Assembly: GCA_944383305.1 (NCBI GenBank) | Contig: CALWOZ010000010.1 | Location: 1-59,450 of the forward strand | Length of the DNA: 59,450 nt | From: an uncultured Clostridia bacterium | GTDB taxonomy: Bacteria; Bacillota; Clostridia; Lachnospirales; CAG-274 | Direction of reading: 5' to 3' | Translations under genes and position numbers: made by a program | Shown here: in pieces, positions 39,949-48,753 of the stretch | Layout: each line of letters begins with the position of its first letter | Position numbering within the stretch: the stretch's first letter is position 1 | Notes under the pieces: generated by a model | Seen by the model: the letters and a program-made list of their open reading frames with translations, nothing else | What the model was told of the DNA's origin: nothing | The model's database searches: none

Positions 39949-40140
39949 CTAACTAAAAGAAGAGTTTTACAAAAAATAAAGAAAGTATTTGTAATGAAAT
40001 TCACATTATATACAGTATCTTTAATATATAAATAATAGAAAATACATATATTATTTGGGCTTTGAAAAAAATCCTTAGATATAATAAGTTAAAACTAGCT
40101 TTAGTTAATGTAATACACAAACTGCTTATCAATTAGTTAA
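39949..40140 (+). pseudogene. Possible remnant of a TetR-type regulator
   Basis: Divergent from the dead oxidoreductase, a plus-strand fragment LTKRRVLQKIKKVF, then TLYTVSLIYK, then after stops YIYYLGFEKNP, resembles the helix-turn-helix region of TetR proteins (R-R-I-L-x-A-A-x-x-V-F, then T-T-V-x-x-I, then T-F-Y-x-Y-F-x-x-K). Regulators of this class often sit beside old-yellow-enzyme genes. The match is short and broken, so the call is weak. The rest of 39864-40326 holds nothing I can name. Confidence 0.35.
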
Positions 40141-40326
40141 AACAACTTGTATAAAGTGAAATTATTAAAAAACAATAATGCCCATTTTTAATCCACTTTG
40201 TAAGAGTCATAAACATATGCTTAAAGATTTTAAAATATACCTTTATTTTATTTGATATTTTTAATAAAATAATAATTTTTTTAATACTATATATAAAAAA
40301 TAAAGTCATAGGCTTATTATAACAAC

Positions 40327-40359
40327 AAAAAGGTTGTAGATTTTACCTACAACCTTTTT
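40327..40359 (-). terminator. Rho-independent terminator of infC-rpmI-rplT
   Basis: A perfect 13-bp stem (40327-40339 with 40347-40359) with a 7-nt loop lies about 18 bp after the rplT stop, with T-runs on both strands. Confidence 0.9.
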
Positions 40360-40376
40360 TGTTATTTCAATTTATA

Positions 40377-40733
40377 TTATTTAAGATTAGATTTAGCTGT
40401 TTCTACAAGTTTAGCAAACGCATTTGCATCGTTTACAGCCATTTCTGCAAGCATTTTTCTATTAATATTAATACCAGCATTTTTGATACCATTCATAAAT
40501 TTGCTATAAGATAAACCATTTATTCTAGCAGCAGCATTAATTCTAGTAATCCAAAGTCTTCTATATTCTCTTTTAGTTTGTTTTCTACCTGCAAAAGCGT
40601 GAGCCATAGCACGCATAACAGATTGTTTAGCTATTCTGTATTGTTTGCTTCTAGCACCAACAAACCCTTTAGCCATTTTTAAAACTTTTTTATGTTTTTT
40701 ACGTGCATTCATAGCACCTTTAATTCTAGCCAT
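40377..40733 (-). CDS. rplT: 50S ribosomal protein L20
   Basis: This 118-aa protein binds 23S rRNA early in large-subunit assembly. It matches L20 along its whole length, including [59 protein letters not shown] and [17 protein letters not shown]. In Firmicutes L20 also represses its own operon by binding the leader mRNA. The ATG at 40733 has AAGGAGG 8 nt upstream. It is the last gene of the infC-rpmI-rplT operon, 28 bp after rpmI. Confidence 0.98.
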   Translation of the reverse strand: MARIKGAMNARKKHKKVLKMAKGFVGARSKQYRIAKQSVMRAMAHAFAGRKQTKREYRRLWITRINAAARINGLSYSKFMNGIKNAGININRKMLAEMAVNDANAFAKLVETAKSNLK

Positions 40734-40761
40734 TATAAATTTCCTCCTTATGAGTTGTCAA

Positions 40762-40959
40762 TTAAATGTAAGGTAATACTTTTTTCATTTGTTTCATATT
40801 AGATTTGTCTACTAAATTAGATTTTCTAAGACCTCTTTTTCTCTTAGTAGATTTTTTAGTAAGTATATGTTGTTTATTAGCTTTTGTTTTCTTTAATTTA
40901 CCAGTACCAGTAACAGAAACTCTTTTAGCAACTGCTTTTTTTGTTTTTAATTTAGGCAT
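40762..40959 (-). CDS. rpmI: 50S ribosomal protein L35
   Basis: This 65-aa basic protein of the large ribosomal subunit shows the family pattern [20 protein letters not shown], then [15 protein letters not shown], and a C-terminal [11 protein letters not shown]. The ATG at 40959 has GGGAGG about 9 nt upstream. It sits between infC and rplT, the usual order. Confidence 0.98.
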   Translation of the reverse strand: MPKLKTKKAVAKRVSVTGTGKLKKTKANKQHILTKKSTKRKRGLRKSNLVDKSNMKQMKKVLPYI

Positions 40960-40983
40960 TTTAAATGTCCTCCCTTGTAAGAT

Positions 40984-41490
40984 TTATGCTTTAGGCGATA
41001 AAAACATTGCCATAGACTTAGCCTCCATTTTAGGAGCTTTTTCTATAACACCATATTCGCTAACTTGTTGTGCAAAGTCAGCCATAATGTCATTGGCAAT
41101 ATCTGTATGGCCAAGTTCTCTACCTCTAAATTTTATACTAATTTTAACTTTGTCACCATTTTTAAGGAACTCTATTGCTTTTTTTACTTTAACTTGCACA
41201 TCGTGCTTATCGATATTAGGAGATAAACGTAACTCCTTAACAGAAACTACTTTTTGCTTTTTACGAGCTTCCTTTTCTTTTTTAGCTTTGTCGAACTTAA
41301 ATTTACTATAATCCATTATTCTGCAAACAGGTGGTTTAGCTGTAGGTGAAATTTTAACTAAATCTAAACTTTTATCATCGGCTAAAGCTTGAGCTTCTCT
41401 AGCTGACATAATACCAAGCTGTTCTCCATCATCACCTATAACTCTAACTTCCTTGTCTTTAATTTGTTCGTTAATCATTAACTCGTTAAT
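40984..41490 (-). CDS. infC: Translation initiation factor IF-3, probable AUU start
   Basis: IF-3 binds the 30S subunit and checks start codons. The product has the N-terminal domain with INEQIKDKEVRVIGDDGEQLGI and SAREAQALA, the linker SKFKFDKAKKEKEARKKQ, and the C-terminal domain with KELRLSPNIDKHDVQVKVKK and RGRELGHTDIAN. The best start is the ATT at 41490, 8 nt after GGAGG and reading ATT-AAC-GAG. A GTG at 41499 lies almost on top of the ribosome site, and the ATG four codons after the ATT lies 20 nt away. AUU starts of infC are known in E. coli and Geobacillus and allow IF-3 to repress its own translation. The length from ATT is 168 aa. Confidence 0.93.
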   Translation of the reverse strand: MNELMINEQIKDKEVRVIGDDGEQLGIMSAREAQALADDKSLDLVKISPTAKPPVCRIMDYSKFKFDKAKKEKEARKKQKVVSVKELRLSPNIDKHDVQVKVKKAIEFLKNGDKVKISIKFRGRELGHTDIANDIMADFAQQVSEYGVIEKAPKMEAKSMAMFLSPKA

Positions 41491-41645
41491 TGCGAGCACC
41501 TCCTAAAAAATTGAAAAATAAAAAAGAGCAATAAAATGCTCCTACTTAAAATCCATAAAAATGCACAAAGGCATTAAAATATGAAAACAGATAACCTTAA
41601 AGCTATATACCGTAAGGTGAGAAGTAGAGCTTCTTCTTTATTCTT
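41491..41645 (-). promoter_or_regulatory. Leader with attenuator upstream of infC (L20-leader-like)
   Basis: Between the promoter and infC lies about 150 nt of structured leader. On the minus strand it begins with AGAAGAAGCTCTACTTC and CACCTTACGGTATATAGC, followed by TTTAAGGTTATC, which can pair with CACCTTA-type sequence. It ends in a terminator hairpin. Leaders with this arrangement before infC-rpmI-rplT in Firmicutes respond to ribosomal protein L20. I infer the same here; the fold was not computed. Confidence 0.6.
41520..41543 (-). terminator. Leader attenuator hairpin before infC
   Basis: On the minus strand GAGCA (41541-41537) pairs with TGCTC (41530-41526) around a 6-nt loop and is followed by TTTTTTATTTTT. 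It lies just before the infC ribosome site, the right place for transcription attenuation. Confidence 0.7.
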
Positions 41646-41649
41646 ATGT

Positions 41650-41678
41650 ATATTATCACATTTTAATAATTATGTCAA
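41650..41678 (-). promoter_or_regulatory. Promoter of infC-rpmI-rplT
   Basis: On the minus strand TTGACA (41678-41673), a 17-bp spacer and TAATAT (41655-41650) form a near-perfect vegetative promoter. It would give a leader of about 150 nt. Confidence 0.85.
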
Positions 41679-41946
41679 TACTATTTTATATAAAATTATA
41701 TTTTTTATATTTTTATCATATTATTTATTTTTAGATATAAATATATCTTATAACTAGTATGAAAAAAAACTATTGTTAAAATTATAATTTTTATTTACTA
41801 AGTAATATAACCTTGATATAATATTTAATATAGTATTAAACTATATAGAATAATTAATATAAAGTTTTAATTGTTCTTATATTAATCCAATATTATTAAA
41901 TTATTACATTATATAAAGCTTTAATATTATAAAAGGAGGACTAAAA

Positions 41947-44900
41947 ATGTCTAAAATTATGAAAACTATGGATGGTAATCAGGCTGCTGCTGAAGTATCT
42001 TATGCATTTTCAGAAGTTGCTAATATCTATCCTATAACTCCATCATCTCCTATGGCAGAACATGTAGATGAATGGGCTGCAAAAGGCAAAAAAAATATGT
42101 TTGGTCAAACAGTAAAAGTTGTAGAAATGCAATCTGAAGGTGGTGCTGCTGGTGCTCTTCACGGTGCTTTAGCCACAGGAGCTTTAGCTACTACATATAC
42201 TGCTTCTCAAGGTTTACTACTTATGCTTCCTAATATGTATAAAATAGCAGGTGAGCTTTTACCTTGTGTAATACACGTTAGTGCTCGTACTATCGCTAGT
42301 CACGCTCTTAGTATATTTGGAGACCACTCTGACGTTATGGCTTGTCGTCAAACTGGATTTGCTATGCTTGCATCTTCAAATGTACAAGAGGTTATGGATT
42401 TATCTACTGTTTCTCACTTATCTACTTTAAAAGCTAGAGTACCTTTTTTAAATTTCTTTGATGGATTTAGAACATCTCACGAAATACAAAAAATAGAAGT
42501 TTTAGATTTTGATAAAGTTAAAGAGCTTGTAGATATGGACGCTATTAAACGTTTTAAAGATAACGCTCTTAATCCTGAAAATCCTGTTACTAGAGGTACT
42601 GCTCAAAATAACGATATATTCTTCCAAGCTCGTGAAGCATCTAATACTTTCTATAATAATGTTCCAGCTATTGTAGAAGAATATTTAGGTGAAATTAATA
42701 AATTAACTGGAAGAGACTATAAATTATTTAATTACTACGGTGACTCTGAAGCTGAAAAAGTTATAATAGCTATTGGTTCTGTATGTGATACAATTTCAGA
42801 AACAATCGACTTTTTAAGAGCTAAAGGTGAAAAAGTTGGTTTAGTAAATGTACATTTATTTAGACCTTTTGTACAAGAAAAATTATTAGAAGCTATCCCT
42901 ACTACTGCTAAAAAAATAGCTGTATTAGATAGAACAAAAGAACCAGGAGCTCTTGGTGAACCTTTATATCAAGATGTTTGTACTGCTTTCTTTAACTCTG
43001 ATAGAAAAGCTACTATAGTTGGTGGTAGATATGGTCTTAGTTCTAAAGATACTACTCCTGCTCAAATTATAGCAGTATATGAAAATCTTGATTTAGAAGA
43101 ACCTAAAAATGGCTTTACAGTTGGTATAAACGATGATGTTACTCATCTTTCATTAAAAGTTGGTAAAGAGATTGATGTTACAGATGATGCAACTATTAGT
43201 TGTAAATTCTGGGGATTAGGTGCCGATGGTACTGTTGGTGCTAATAAAAACTCTATTAAAATTATTGGTGACCATACAGATATGTATGCTCAAGCATATT
43301 TTGCATACGACTCTAAAAAATCTGGTGGTTTAACTACTTCTCATTTACGTTTTGGCAAAAACTTAATTCGTTCTCCATATCTTGTTACTACTGCTGATTT
43401 TATAGCTTGTCATCAACCATCATATCTTAATAAATATGATATATTAGAAGGTTTAAAAGAAGGTGGTAGTTTCTTATTAAATTGTAAATGGAACGATGCT
43501 GAATTAGAACAAAACTTACCTGCAAATATAAAAAGATATATTGCAAACAACAAAATCAACTTCTACACAATAGATGCTGTTGCTATAGCTAAAGAAATTG
43601 GTCTTGGTAAACGTTTTAACGCTGTTTTACAATCTGCTTTCTTTAAAATAGCTAACATTATTCCTATTGATGAAGCTGTTAAATATATGAAAGAAGCTAT
43701 TGTTAAAGCTTATGGTAAAAAAGGTGAAAAAGTTGTTGCTATGAACCAACAAGCTGTTGAAAAAGGTGTAGAGCTTGTTAAAAAAGTTGAAGTACCAGCT
43801 AGTTGGGCTAATGCTAAAGATGAAGAAAAAGTTATTACTAGCATTGATAAACCTGAATTTATCACTAGAATATTAGAACCTATCAATGCTATGAAAGGTG
43901 ATTCATTACCTGTTTCAGCATTTTTAGGATATGAAGATGGTACATTTGAAAATGGTACAGCAGCTTATGAAAAACGTGGTGTAGCTATTGAAGTTCCTGA
44001 ATGGAATATTGATAAATGTATTCAATGTAACCAATGTTCTTATGTATGTCCTCACGCAGTAATTAGACCATTCCTTATTAATGAAGAAGAAGCTAAAAAT
44101 GCTCCTGAAGGATTTAATAGTAAAAAAGCTATTGGTAAAGGTTTTGAAGACTATACTTATAGAATTCAAGTTTCTGTGTTAGACTGTACTGGTTGTGGAA
44201 ACTGTGTTGAAATTTGCCCTGCTAAAGAAAAGGCTATTGTTATGAAACCTTTAGATACTCAAATGGACGAAGTTCCTAACTGGGAATACGCAGTATCTCT
44301 TTCTCCAAAAGCTAACCCTATGGATAAAAAATCTATTAAAGGTAGCCAATTTGAACAACCATTATTTGAATTCTCTGGTGCTTGTCCTGGTTGTGGTGAG
44401 ACACCTTATGCAAAACTTATTACACAATTATTTGGTGATAGAATGTATATAGCTAATGCTACTGGTTGTTCTTCTATTTGGGGTGGTTCTGCTCCTAGCA
44501 CACCTTACACTAAAAATCATAATGGACACGGTCCTGCTTGGGCAAACTCTCTATTTGAAGACAATGCTGAATTTGGTTTAGGTATGGCTATAAGTGTATC
44601 TAAACAAAGAACAACTTTAAAAGAAAAAGCAGAAGCTATTATTTCATCTACATCTAATGCTAGTTTAAAAGATACTTTACAAGCGTGGATTGATACAATG
44701 TATAAAGGTGAAGAATCTAAAGCTACTTCTGCTGCTGTTGTTGAAGCACTTAAAAATGAAACTAGTGACGAAGCTAAATATATCTTAGAAAATAAAAAAC
44801 ACCTTGTTAAAAATTCTCAATGGATATTTGGTGGAGATGGTTGGGCTTATGATATAGGCTTTGGTGGTTTAGACCACGCTCTTGCATCTGGTGAAGATAT

Positions 44901-45453
44901 TAATGTATTTGTATTTGATACAGAAATATATTCTAATACTGGTGGTCAAGCATCTAAATCTACTCCTACGGCTGCCATTGCGAAATTTGCCGCTTCTGGT
45001 AAAAGAGTGCGTAAAAAAGACCTTGGTATGATAGCTATGAGCTATGGTTATGTATATGTTGCTCAAGTATCTATGGGTGCTGATAAAAATCAAGTTTTAA
45101 AAGCTATCGTAGAGGCTGAAAGCTATCCAGGTCCATCTTTAATTATTGCTTACGCTCCTTGTATAAGCCACGGTATTAATATGACTTATTCTTTAGATGA
45201 AGCTAAAAAAGCTGTAGATTGTGGCTATTGGCAATTATATAGATTTAACCCATCTCTTGAACAAGAAGGTAAAAATCCATTTATATTAGATTCTAAAGAA
45301 CCAACTGGCTCATTTAAAGAGTTCTTATCTGGTGAAGTTCGTTATACATCTTTACAACGTGCATTCCCAGAGCTTGCTGAACAATTATTTGATTTATGTG
45401 AGCAAGATGCTAAAAAACGTTTAGATACTTATAAAAGACTTGCTGATGCTTAA
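41947..45453 (+). CDS. nifJ: Pyruvate:ferredoxin (flavodoxin) oxidoreductase
   Basis: This single-chain 1168-aa enzyme oxidises pyruvate to acetyl-CoA and CO2 and reduces ferredoxin. It is the central link from glycolysis to fermentation in anaerobes. The N-terminal domain starts MDGNQAAAEVSYAFSEVA with YPITPSSPMAEHVDEW. Two 4Fe-4S clusters follow at about residues 690-760 (CIQCNQCSYVCPHAV and CTGCGNCVEICPA). The TPP domain has CPGCGETPY at about 813, ATGCSSIWGGSAP, and GDGWAYDIGFGGLDHALASG near 963 with SNTGGQ. Gene length is full. The ATG at 41947 has AAAGGAGG 6-8 nt upstream. It is monocistronic. Its codons are the most GC-rich and regular of the window, as for a highly expressed gene. Confidence 0.97.
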   Translation: MSKIMKTMDGNQAAAEVSYAFSEVANIYPITPSSPMAEHVDEWAAKGKKNMFGQTVKVVEMQSEGGAAGALHGALATGALATTYTASQGLLLMLPNMYKIAGELLPCVIHVSARTIASHALSIFGDHSDVMACRQTGFAMLASSNVQEVMDLSTVSHLSTLKARVPFLNFFDGFRTSHEIQKIEVLDFDKVKELVDMDAIKRFKDNALNPENPVTRGTAQNNDIFFQAREASNTFYNNVPAIVEEYLGEINKLTGRDYKLFNYYGDSEAEKVIIAIGSVCDTISETIDFLRAKGEKVGLVNVHLFRPFVQEKLLEAIPTTAKKIAVLDRTKEPGALGEPLYQDVCTAFFNSDRKATIVGGRYGLSSKDTTPAQIIAVYENLDLEEPKNGFTVGINDDVTHLSLKVGKEIDVTDDATISCKFWGLGADGTVGANKNSIKIIGDHTDMYAQAYFAYDSKKSGGLTTSHLRFGKNLIRSPYLVTTADFIACHQPSYLNKYDILEGLKEGGSFLLNCKWNDAELEQNLPANIKRYIANNKINFYTIDAVAIAKEIGLGKRFNAVLQSAFFKIANIIPIDEAVKYMKEAIVKAYGKKGEKVVAMNQQAVEKGVELVKKVEVPASWANAKDEEKVITSIDKPEFITRILEPINAMKGDSLPVSAFLGYEDGTFENGTAAYEKRGVAIEVPEWNIDKCIQCNQCSYVCPHAVIRPFLINEEEAKNAPEGFNSKKAIGKGFEDYTYRIQVSVLDCTGCGNCVEICPAKEKAIVMKPLDTQMDEVPNWEYAVSLSPKANPMDKKSIKGSQFEQPLFEFSGACPGCGETPYAKLITQLFGDRMYIANATGCSSIWGGSAPSTPYTKNHNGHGPAWANSLFEDNAEFGLGMAISVSKQRTTLKEKAEAIISSTSNASLKDTLQAWIDTMYKGEESKATSAAVVEALKNETSDEAKYILENKKHLVKNSQWIFGGDGWAYDIGFGGLDHALASGEDINVFVFDTEIYSNTGGQASKSTPTAAIAKFAASGKRVRKKDLGMIAMSYGYVYVAQVSMGADKNQVLKAIVEAESYPGPSLIIAYAPCISHGINMTYSLDEAKKAVDCGYWQLYRFNPSLEQEGKNPFILDSKEPTGSFKEFLSGEVRYTSLQRAFPELAEQLFDLCEQDAKKRLDTYKRLADA

Positions 45454-45470
45454 TTAAAATTAATCAATTA

Positions 45471-45516
45471 TTTAGATACTTTGTATCAATTAGGTTTTTA
45501 ATACAAAGTATCTAAA
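45471..45516 (+). terminator. Stem-loop after nifJ
   Basis: A perfect 16-bp stem (45471-45486 with 45501-45516) with a 14-nt loop lies 17 bp after the nifJ stop. There is no T-run, so it may protect the mRNA end rather than terminate. Confidence 0.6.
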
Positions 45517-45595
45517 TAAACAAGCTATTTAAAACAAAAACTCATTTATAAATTTTATCTGGAATAATAAAGTCATAGTTTAGTTGTATTAATTA

Positions 45596-45628
45596 AAAAT
45601 AGGTGTAGAAAATTTCTACACCTATTTT
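45596..45628 (+). terminator. Rho-independent terminator downstream of nifJ
   Basis: A perfect 15-bp stem (45596-45610 with 45614-45628) with a 3-nt loop and T-rich flanks lies between nifJ and the convergent cdaR gene. Confidence 0.8.
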
Positions 45629-45654
45629 ATTAATATTTCTTATAAATAAAAACT

Positions 45655-45692
45655 AAAAAAGAGAATACATTTTAAAATATATTCTCTTTTTT
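45655..45692 (-). terminator. Rho-independent terminator of cdaA-cdaR
   Basis: Arms 45655-45667 and 45680-45692 form a 13-bp stem with A/T runs on both ends, ending 8 bp from the cdaR stop. It can act on both strands. Confidence 0.85.
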
Positions 45693-45700
45693 AGCTTATG

Positions 45701-47116
45701 TTATAAACCTTCATTTGTTGTAGATTCTGTTTGTGTAATTTCTTCTGTAATTTCTTTTTGTGTAGTAGTTTCTTCTATATTTTGTGTATTAGGTTGAATA
45801 GAGGTTTGTTCTGTTTGTTCGTTAATACTTTGCTCCTTATTAGTTATGTTTATATCTATATAAGGTTCATTTAATAATTTTATACCATTTGGTAACTCTA
45901 CATCTACCTTTACACTATGAGTTCCTAAATTAAGTTCTCCAATATCTATACTAATTTTTATGTCATCTATGTTTATATTATTAATTAAATTATCCTCTCC
46001 AGCAACATTTATTAAAACTTCATCTGGTATATCTATAAGCATTTCATCATTGTATCCTAATATACTAATTTTATTTGTTGGTATAGATAAAGATTTAGAC
46101 GTAGCTTGGCTTATATCTATTGAAATCTCAACTTCATTATTACTAGAATTTTTTAGTCTTAAATTATACTGTTTTAATATAGATGATATGTCATAAGTAT
46201 ACTCTGTTGATTCAGTAAGCCCTGTTATATCTATTTCTGGTAAAACTATTTTTGTTATATTTTTTAGACTGTCTGTATTACCTACAACTTCTATTGTTTT
46301 AGGTGTATAAGATATATTATTTACAATATAACCCTCTGGTAATTCTCCAACTAATTCTGGCTCTACTACACTTAAAATTCCTTGTAAGTTTATAGGAACT
46401 TTAATAGATACATCTTCCATATTAAATGTTATATCTGTTACTTCGTTACCATCTTTGTCATATGCTACCGGCACTACTTTTTCTTGTATTGTGGAGGTTT
46501 GATTTGTTATATCAACTTCTGCATATATAACTTGTATTTCATCAACAATAGATTTAGGACCTGTAACTTGTATATATTCTGATGAAAGCTCTGGATCATA
46601 TGCTATATATCCATCTTTTGTTTCACCAACAGTTTTAGGGTGTATTTTTTTAGGTATTGTTATAATATTATCTAAATATACACTATAAGTAGTAGGATAA
46701 AAACTAACAATTTCAAAATTATTATTAGGATATAGTATACTAGGCATAGATGGCTTTAAGCTGGCAGAAACTTCTAAAGGTTCATCACTTATGTTATAAG
46801 ATAAAAATTGCTCTAAATCTAGTGTTAGTTTTATATTATCTTTATTAGTTTTTTTGCTAATTTCATCTAATGTTGTTCTAGTTCCTCTTATTTTTATTTC
46901 TGCCTTTTGATTTTTTAGCTCATCTATGTTTAAAATAGCAATATTGTTTTCTTCAAGTTTATCTTCATTTAAAAGACTTATGTTTAATGAAAATGTTTTT
47001 ATTTCAGTAGGGTTATTTATATTCATAACAACAAACCATAAAACAACTGCCATTAAAACGGATAAGGCTTTCCAATAAAGATTATTTGTAAAAAAATATT
47101 TTATTCTTTTATACAT
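45701..47116 (-). CDS. cdaR: YbbR-domain regulator of diadenylate cyclase
   Basis: CdaR binds the CdaA cyclase and modulates c-di-AMP synthesis. This 471-aa protein has one N-terminal membrane anchor (LYWKALSVLMAVVLWFVVMN). An extracellular part follows with about four YbbR repeats (for example around VYLDNIITIPKKIHPKTVG, VEPELVGELPEGYIVNNISY and INVAGEDNLINNINIDDIKI), and a Thr/Glu/Gln-rich C-terminal tail of about 45 residues. The ATG at 47116 overlaps the cdaA stop as TAATG, with GGAAGAGG upstream; a reading to 47134 is not favoured. The tail probably lies in or beyond the wall. No glmM follows, unlike the common cdaA-cdaR-glmM operon. Confidence 0.92.
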   Translation of the reverse strand: MYKRIKYFFTNNLYWKALSVLMAVVLWFVVMNINNPTEIKTFSLNISLLNEDKLEENNIAILNIDELKNQKAEIKIRGTRTTLDEISKKTNKDNIKLTLDLEQFLSYNISDEPLEVSASLKPSMPSILYPNNNFEIVSFYPTTYSVYLDNIITIPKKIHPKTVGETKDGYIAYDPELSSEYIQVTGPKSIVDEIQVIYAEVDITNQTSTIQEKVVPVAYDKDGNEVTDITFNMEDVSIKVPINLQGILSVVEPELVGELPEGYIVNNISYTPKTIEVVGNTDSLKNITKIVLPEIDITGLTESTEYTYDISSILKQYNLRLKNSSNNEVEISIDISQATSKSLSIPTNKISILGYNDEMLIDIPDEVLINVAGEDNLINNINIDDIKISIDIGELNLGTHSVKVDVELPNGIKLLNEPYIDINITNKEQSINEQTEQTSIQPNTQNIEETTTQKEITEEITQTESTTNEGL

Positions 47117-47979
47117 TAGCCTCTTCCTTTCCATATATTTATTTTTTTAGCACTTTGTTTTTCTTGTTGTTTAAACATATCTTCTATTTGTTCTCTTGTA
47201 AGGTTTCTGTGTAATTTACCATTATGAGCTATAGAAACTGCACCTGTTTCTTCAGATACAACAAATATATAAGCATCTGAAACTTCACTTGCTCCGACAC
47301 TTGCTCTATGTCTTGTACCTAAGTCTAAACCTATTTCTGACCTAGTTAAAGGTAAAATACAAGTAGCTCTTTTTATACGATTATTTCGTATTAAAACAGC
47401 ACCATCGTGTAAAGGTGTTTTATTTTCAAATATGTTAATAAGTAGTTGATTTGTAACAATAGCGTCTATAGGTATGCCACTTTCTTCAAAGTCGCCTAAT
47501 GCTACTTTTTGTTCCACTACAATTATTGCTCCTGTTTTAGCTTTACCCATTATAAAACAAGCTGTTAATATTTCATCTAAAATGTTTTTAGGTATAATCT
47601 CTTGAGAACTACTGTTAAATATATTTTTAGTAAGGCTTCCCTTTCCTATTTGTTCAAGTCCCTTTCTAAATTCAGGCTGAAACAAAATCAAAATGGCAAT
47701 TACCCCAACAGAAAATGTTTCTTGTATAATCCAATATGTAGTATATAAATTAAGCCTAAATGATAACATACTTAATATAAGTATAACTATCATACCTTTA
47801 AATAACGACCACGCTCTAGTTTCTCTAATCCAGTTCATTATTATATATATAAAAATAGCAACTATTAATATATCCACTACATCTGATATACGTATGCTAG
47901 GTATACTAAGTTTAGATAAGTTTAATCCTTCAAAAAACATACTTATACTAGATATTTTGCCATCTACTGTTGAATTCAT
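47116..47979 (-). CDS. cdaA: Diadenylate cyclase CdaA
   Basis: CdaA makes cyclic di-AMP from two ATP at the membrane, a second messenger for potassium and osmotic control and wall homeostasis. Three transmembrane helices lie at about residues 30-100 (DILIVAIFIYIIMNWI, then MIVILILSMLSFRL). The DAC domain contains the catalytic DGA in FENKTPLHDGAVLI and RHR in LGTRHRASVGASEVSD. The 287 aa fit CdaA. The ATG at 47979 has TAGGTG about 5-9 nt upstream. It is the first gene of a two-gene operon with cdaR, overlapping it by the TAATG junction. Confidence 0.95.
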   Translation of the reverse strand: MNSTVDGKISSISMFFEGLNLSKLSIPSIRISDVVDILIVAIFIYIIMNWIRETRAWSLFKGMIVILILSMLSFRLNLYTTYWIIQETFSVGVIAILILFQPEFRKGLEQIGKGSLTKNIFNSSSQEIIPKNILDEILTACFIMGKAKTGAIIVVEQKVALGDFEESGIPIDAIVTNQLLINIFENKTPLHDGAVLIRNNRIKRATCILPLTRSEIGLDLGTRHRASVGASEVSDAYIFVVSEETGAVSIAHNGKLHRNLTREQIEDMFKQQEKQSAKKINIWKGRG

Positions 47980-48226
47980 TTTTACACCTACCCTACTAAA
48001 TAATTTAAACTATTTTTATTATAACACAAATTTTATAAAGTACCAATACAAAACTATTAAATTTTTATAAATTTTAATAGTTATAAACGGTTTTTATATA
48101 TTATATGAAAAAATTTCTATCAAAAAATATTAGATATAAATAAATTTTCATTTATAAATTTGTTGTTTTAATAATATTATAATTAAATAAAGGAGGCTTA
48201 TACCTCCCTATAAATAAATATTTCTC

Positions 48227-48469
48227 CTAATCAGTTATACCCTTTGTAACTGGATTTATAACGTTATTCCATAAAGAAACTAAAGCTAGTCCTAACACAT
48301 ATGGATTTTTAAGTGCATCTAAAGTTACATTTAAGACACTATTCCAAGTAGTAAAATCTTCTGCTGTCATACCATAATATGCTAAAATAGGTACTAAAAT
48401 AGACAATACTGTATTTATCCAAAATACTGGATTTTCAAATCTTACTCTCCAATCAAATTTTTTATTCAT
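48227..48469 (-). CDS. Phage holin, phi LC3 family
   Basis: This 80-aa membrane protein matches the phi LC3 holin family: KFDWRVRFENPVFWINTVLS, a first helix, then a short loop with DFTTWNSVLNVTLDALKNPY, and a second helix ending in LVSLWNNVINPVTKGITD. In phages, such holins open the membrane for a lysin. The ATG at 48469 has GGAGAG about 6-9 nt upstream. No lysin, tail or other phage gene lies nearby, so it is an isolated or domesticated holin. A weak hairpin (48192-48207) follows its stop. A role in lysis, toxin or enzyme release or sporulation cannot be judged. Confidence 0.85.
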   Translation of the reverse strand: MNKKFDWRVRFENPVFWINTVLSILVPILAYYGMTAEDFTTWNSVLNVTLDALKNPYVLGLALVSLWNNVINPVTKGITD

Positions 48470-48753
48470 AAAAATCTCTCCTTTTTATAATTTTTAATAT
48501 TTTAAGATATGTAATCAAAATTTTTATATAGGAAATAATAAATACTTTACTTATCCTACAAAGTTTATATTATTACTATTTAATAACACAAATATGCAAT
48601 GTTTATGAATTATTTATACTAAATTGTCTAATATATAAAATAAAAAATTGACAATTTTTATTTTATATATATTTATTAATTTATATAAAAACTCTTTAAA
48701 TATTAAAAGTTATATGATAAAATAAATAGGCTAAATTTACAGGAGGTTAAAAT

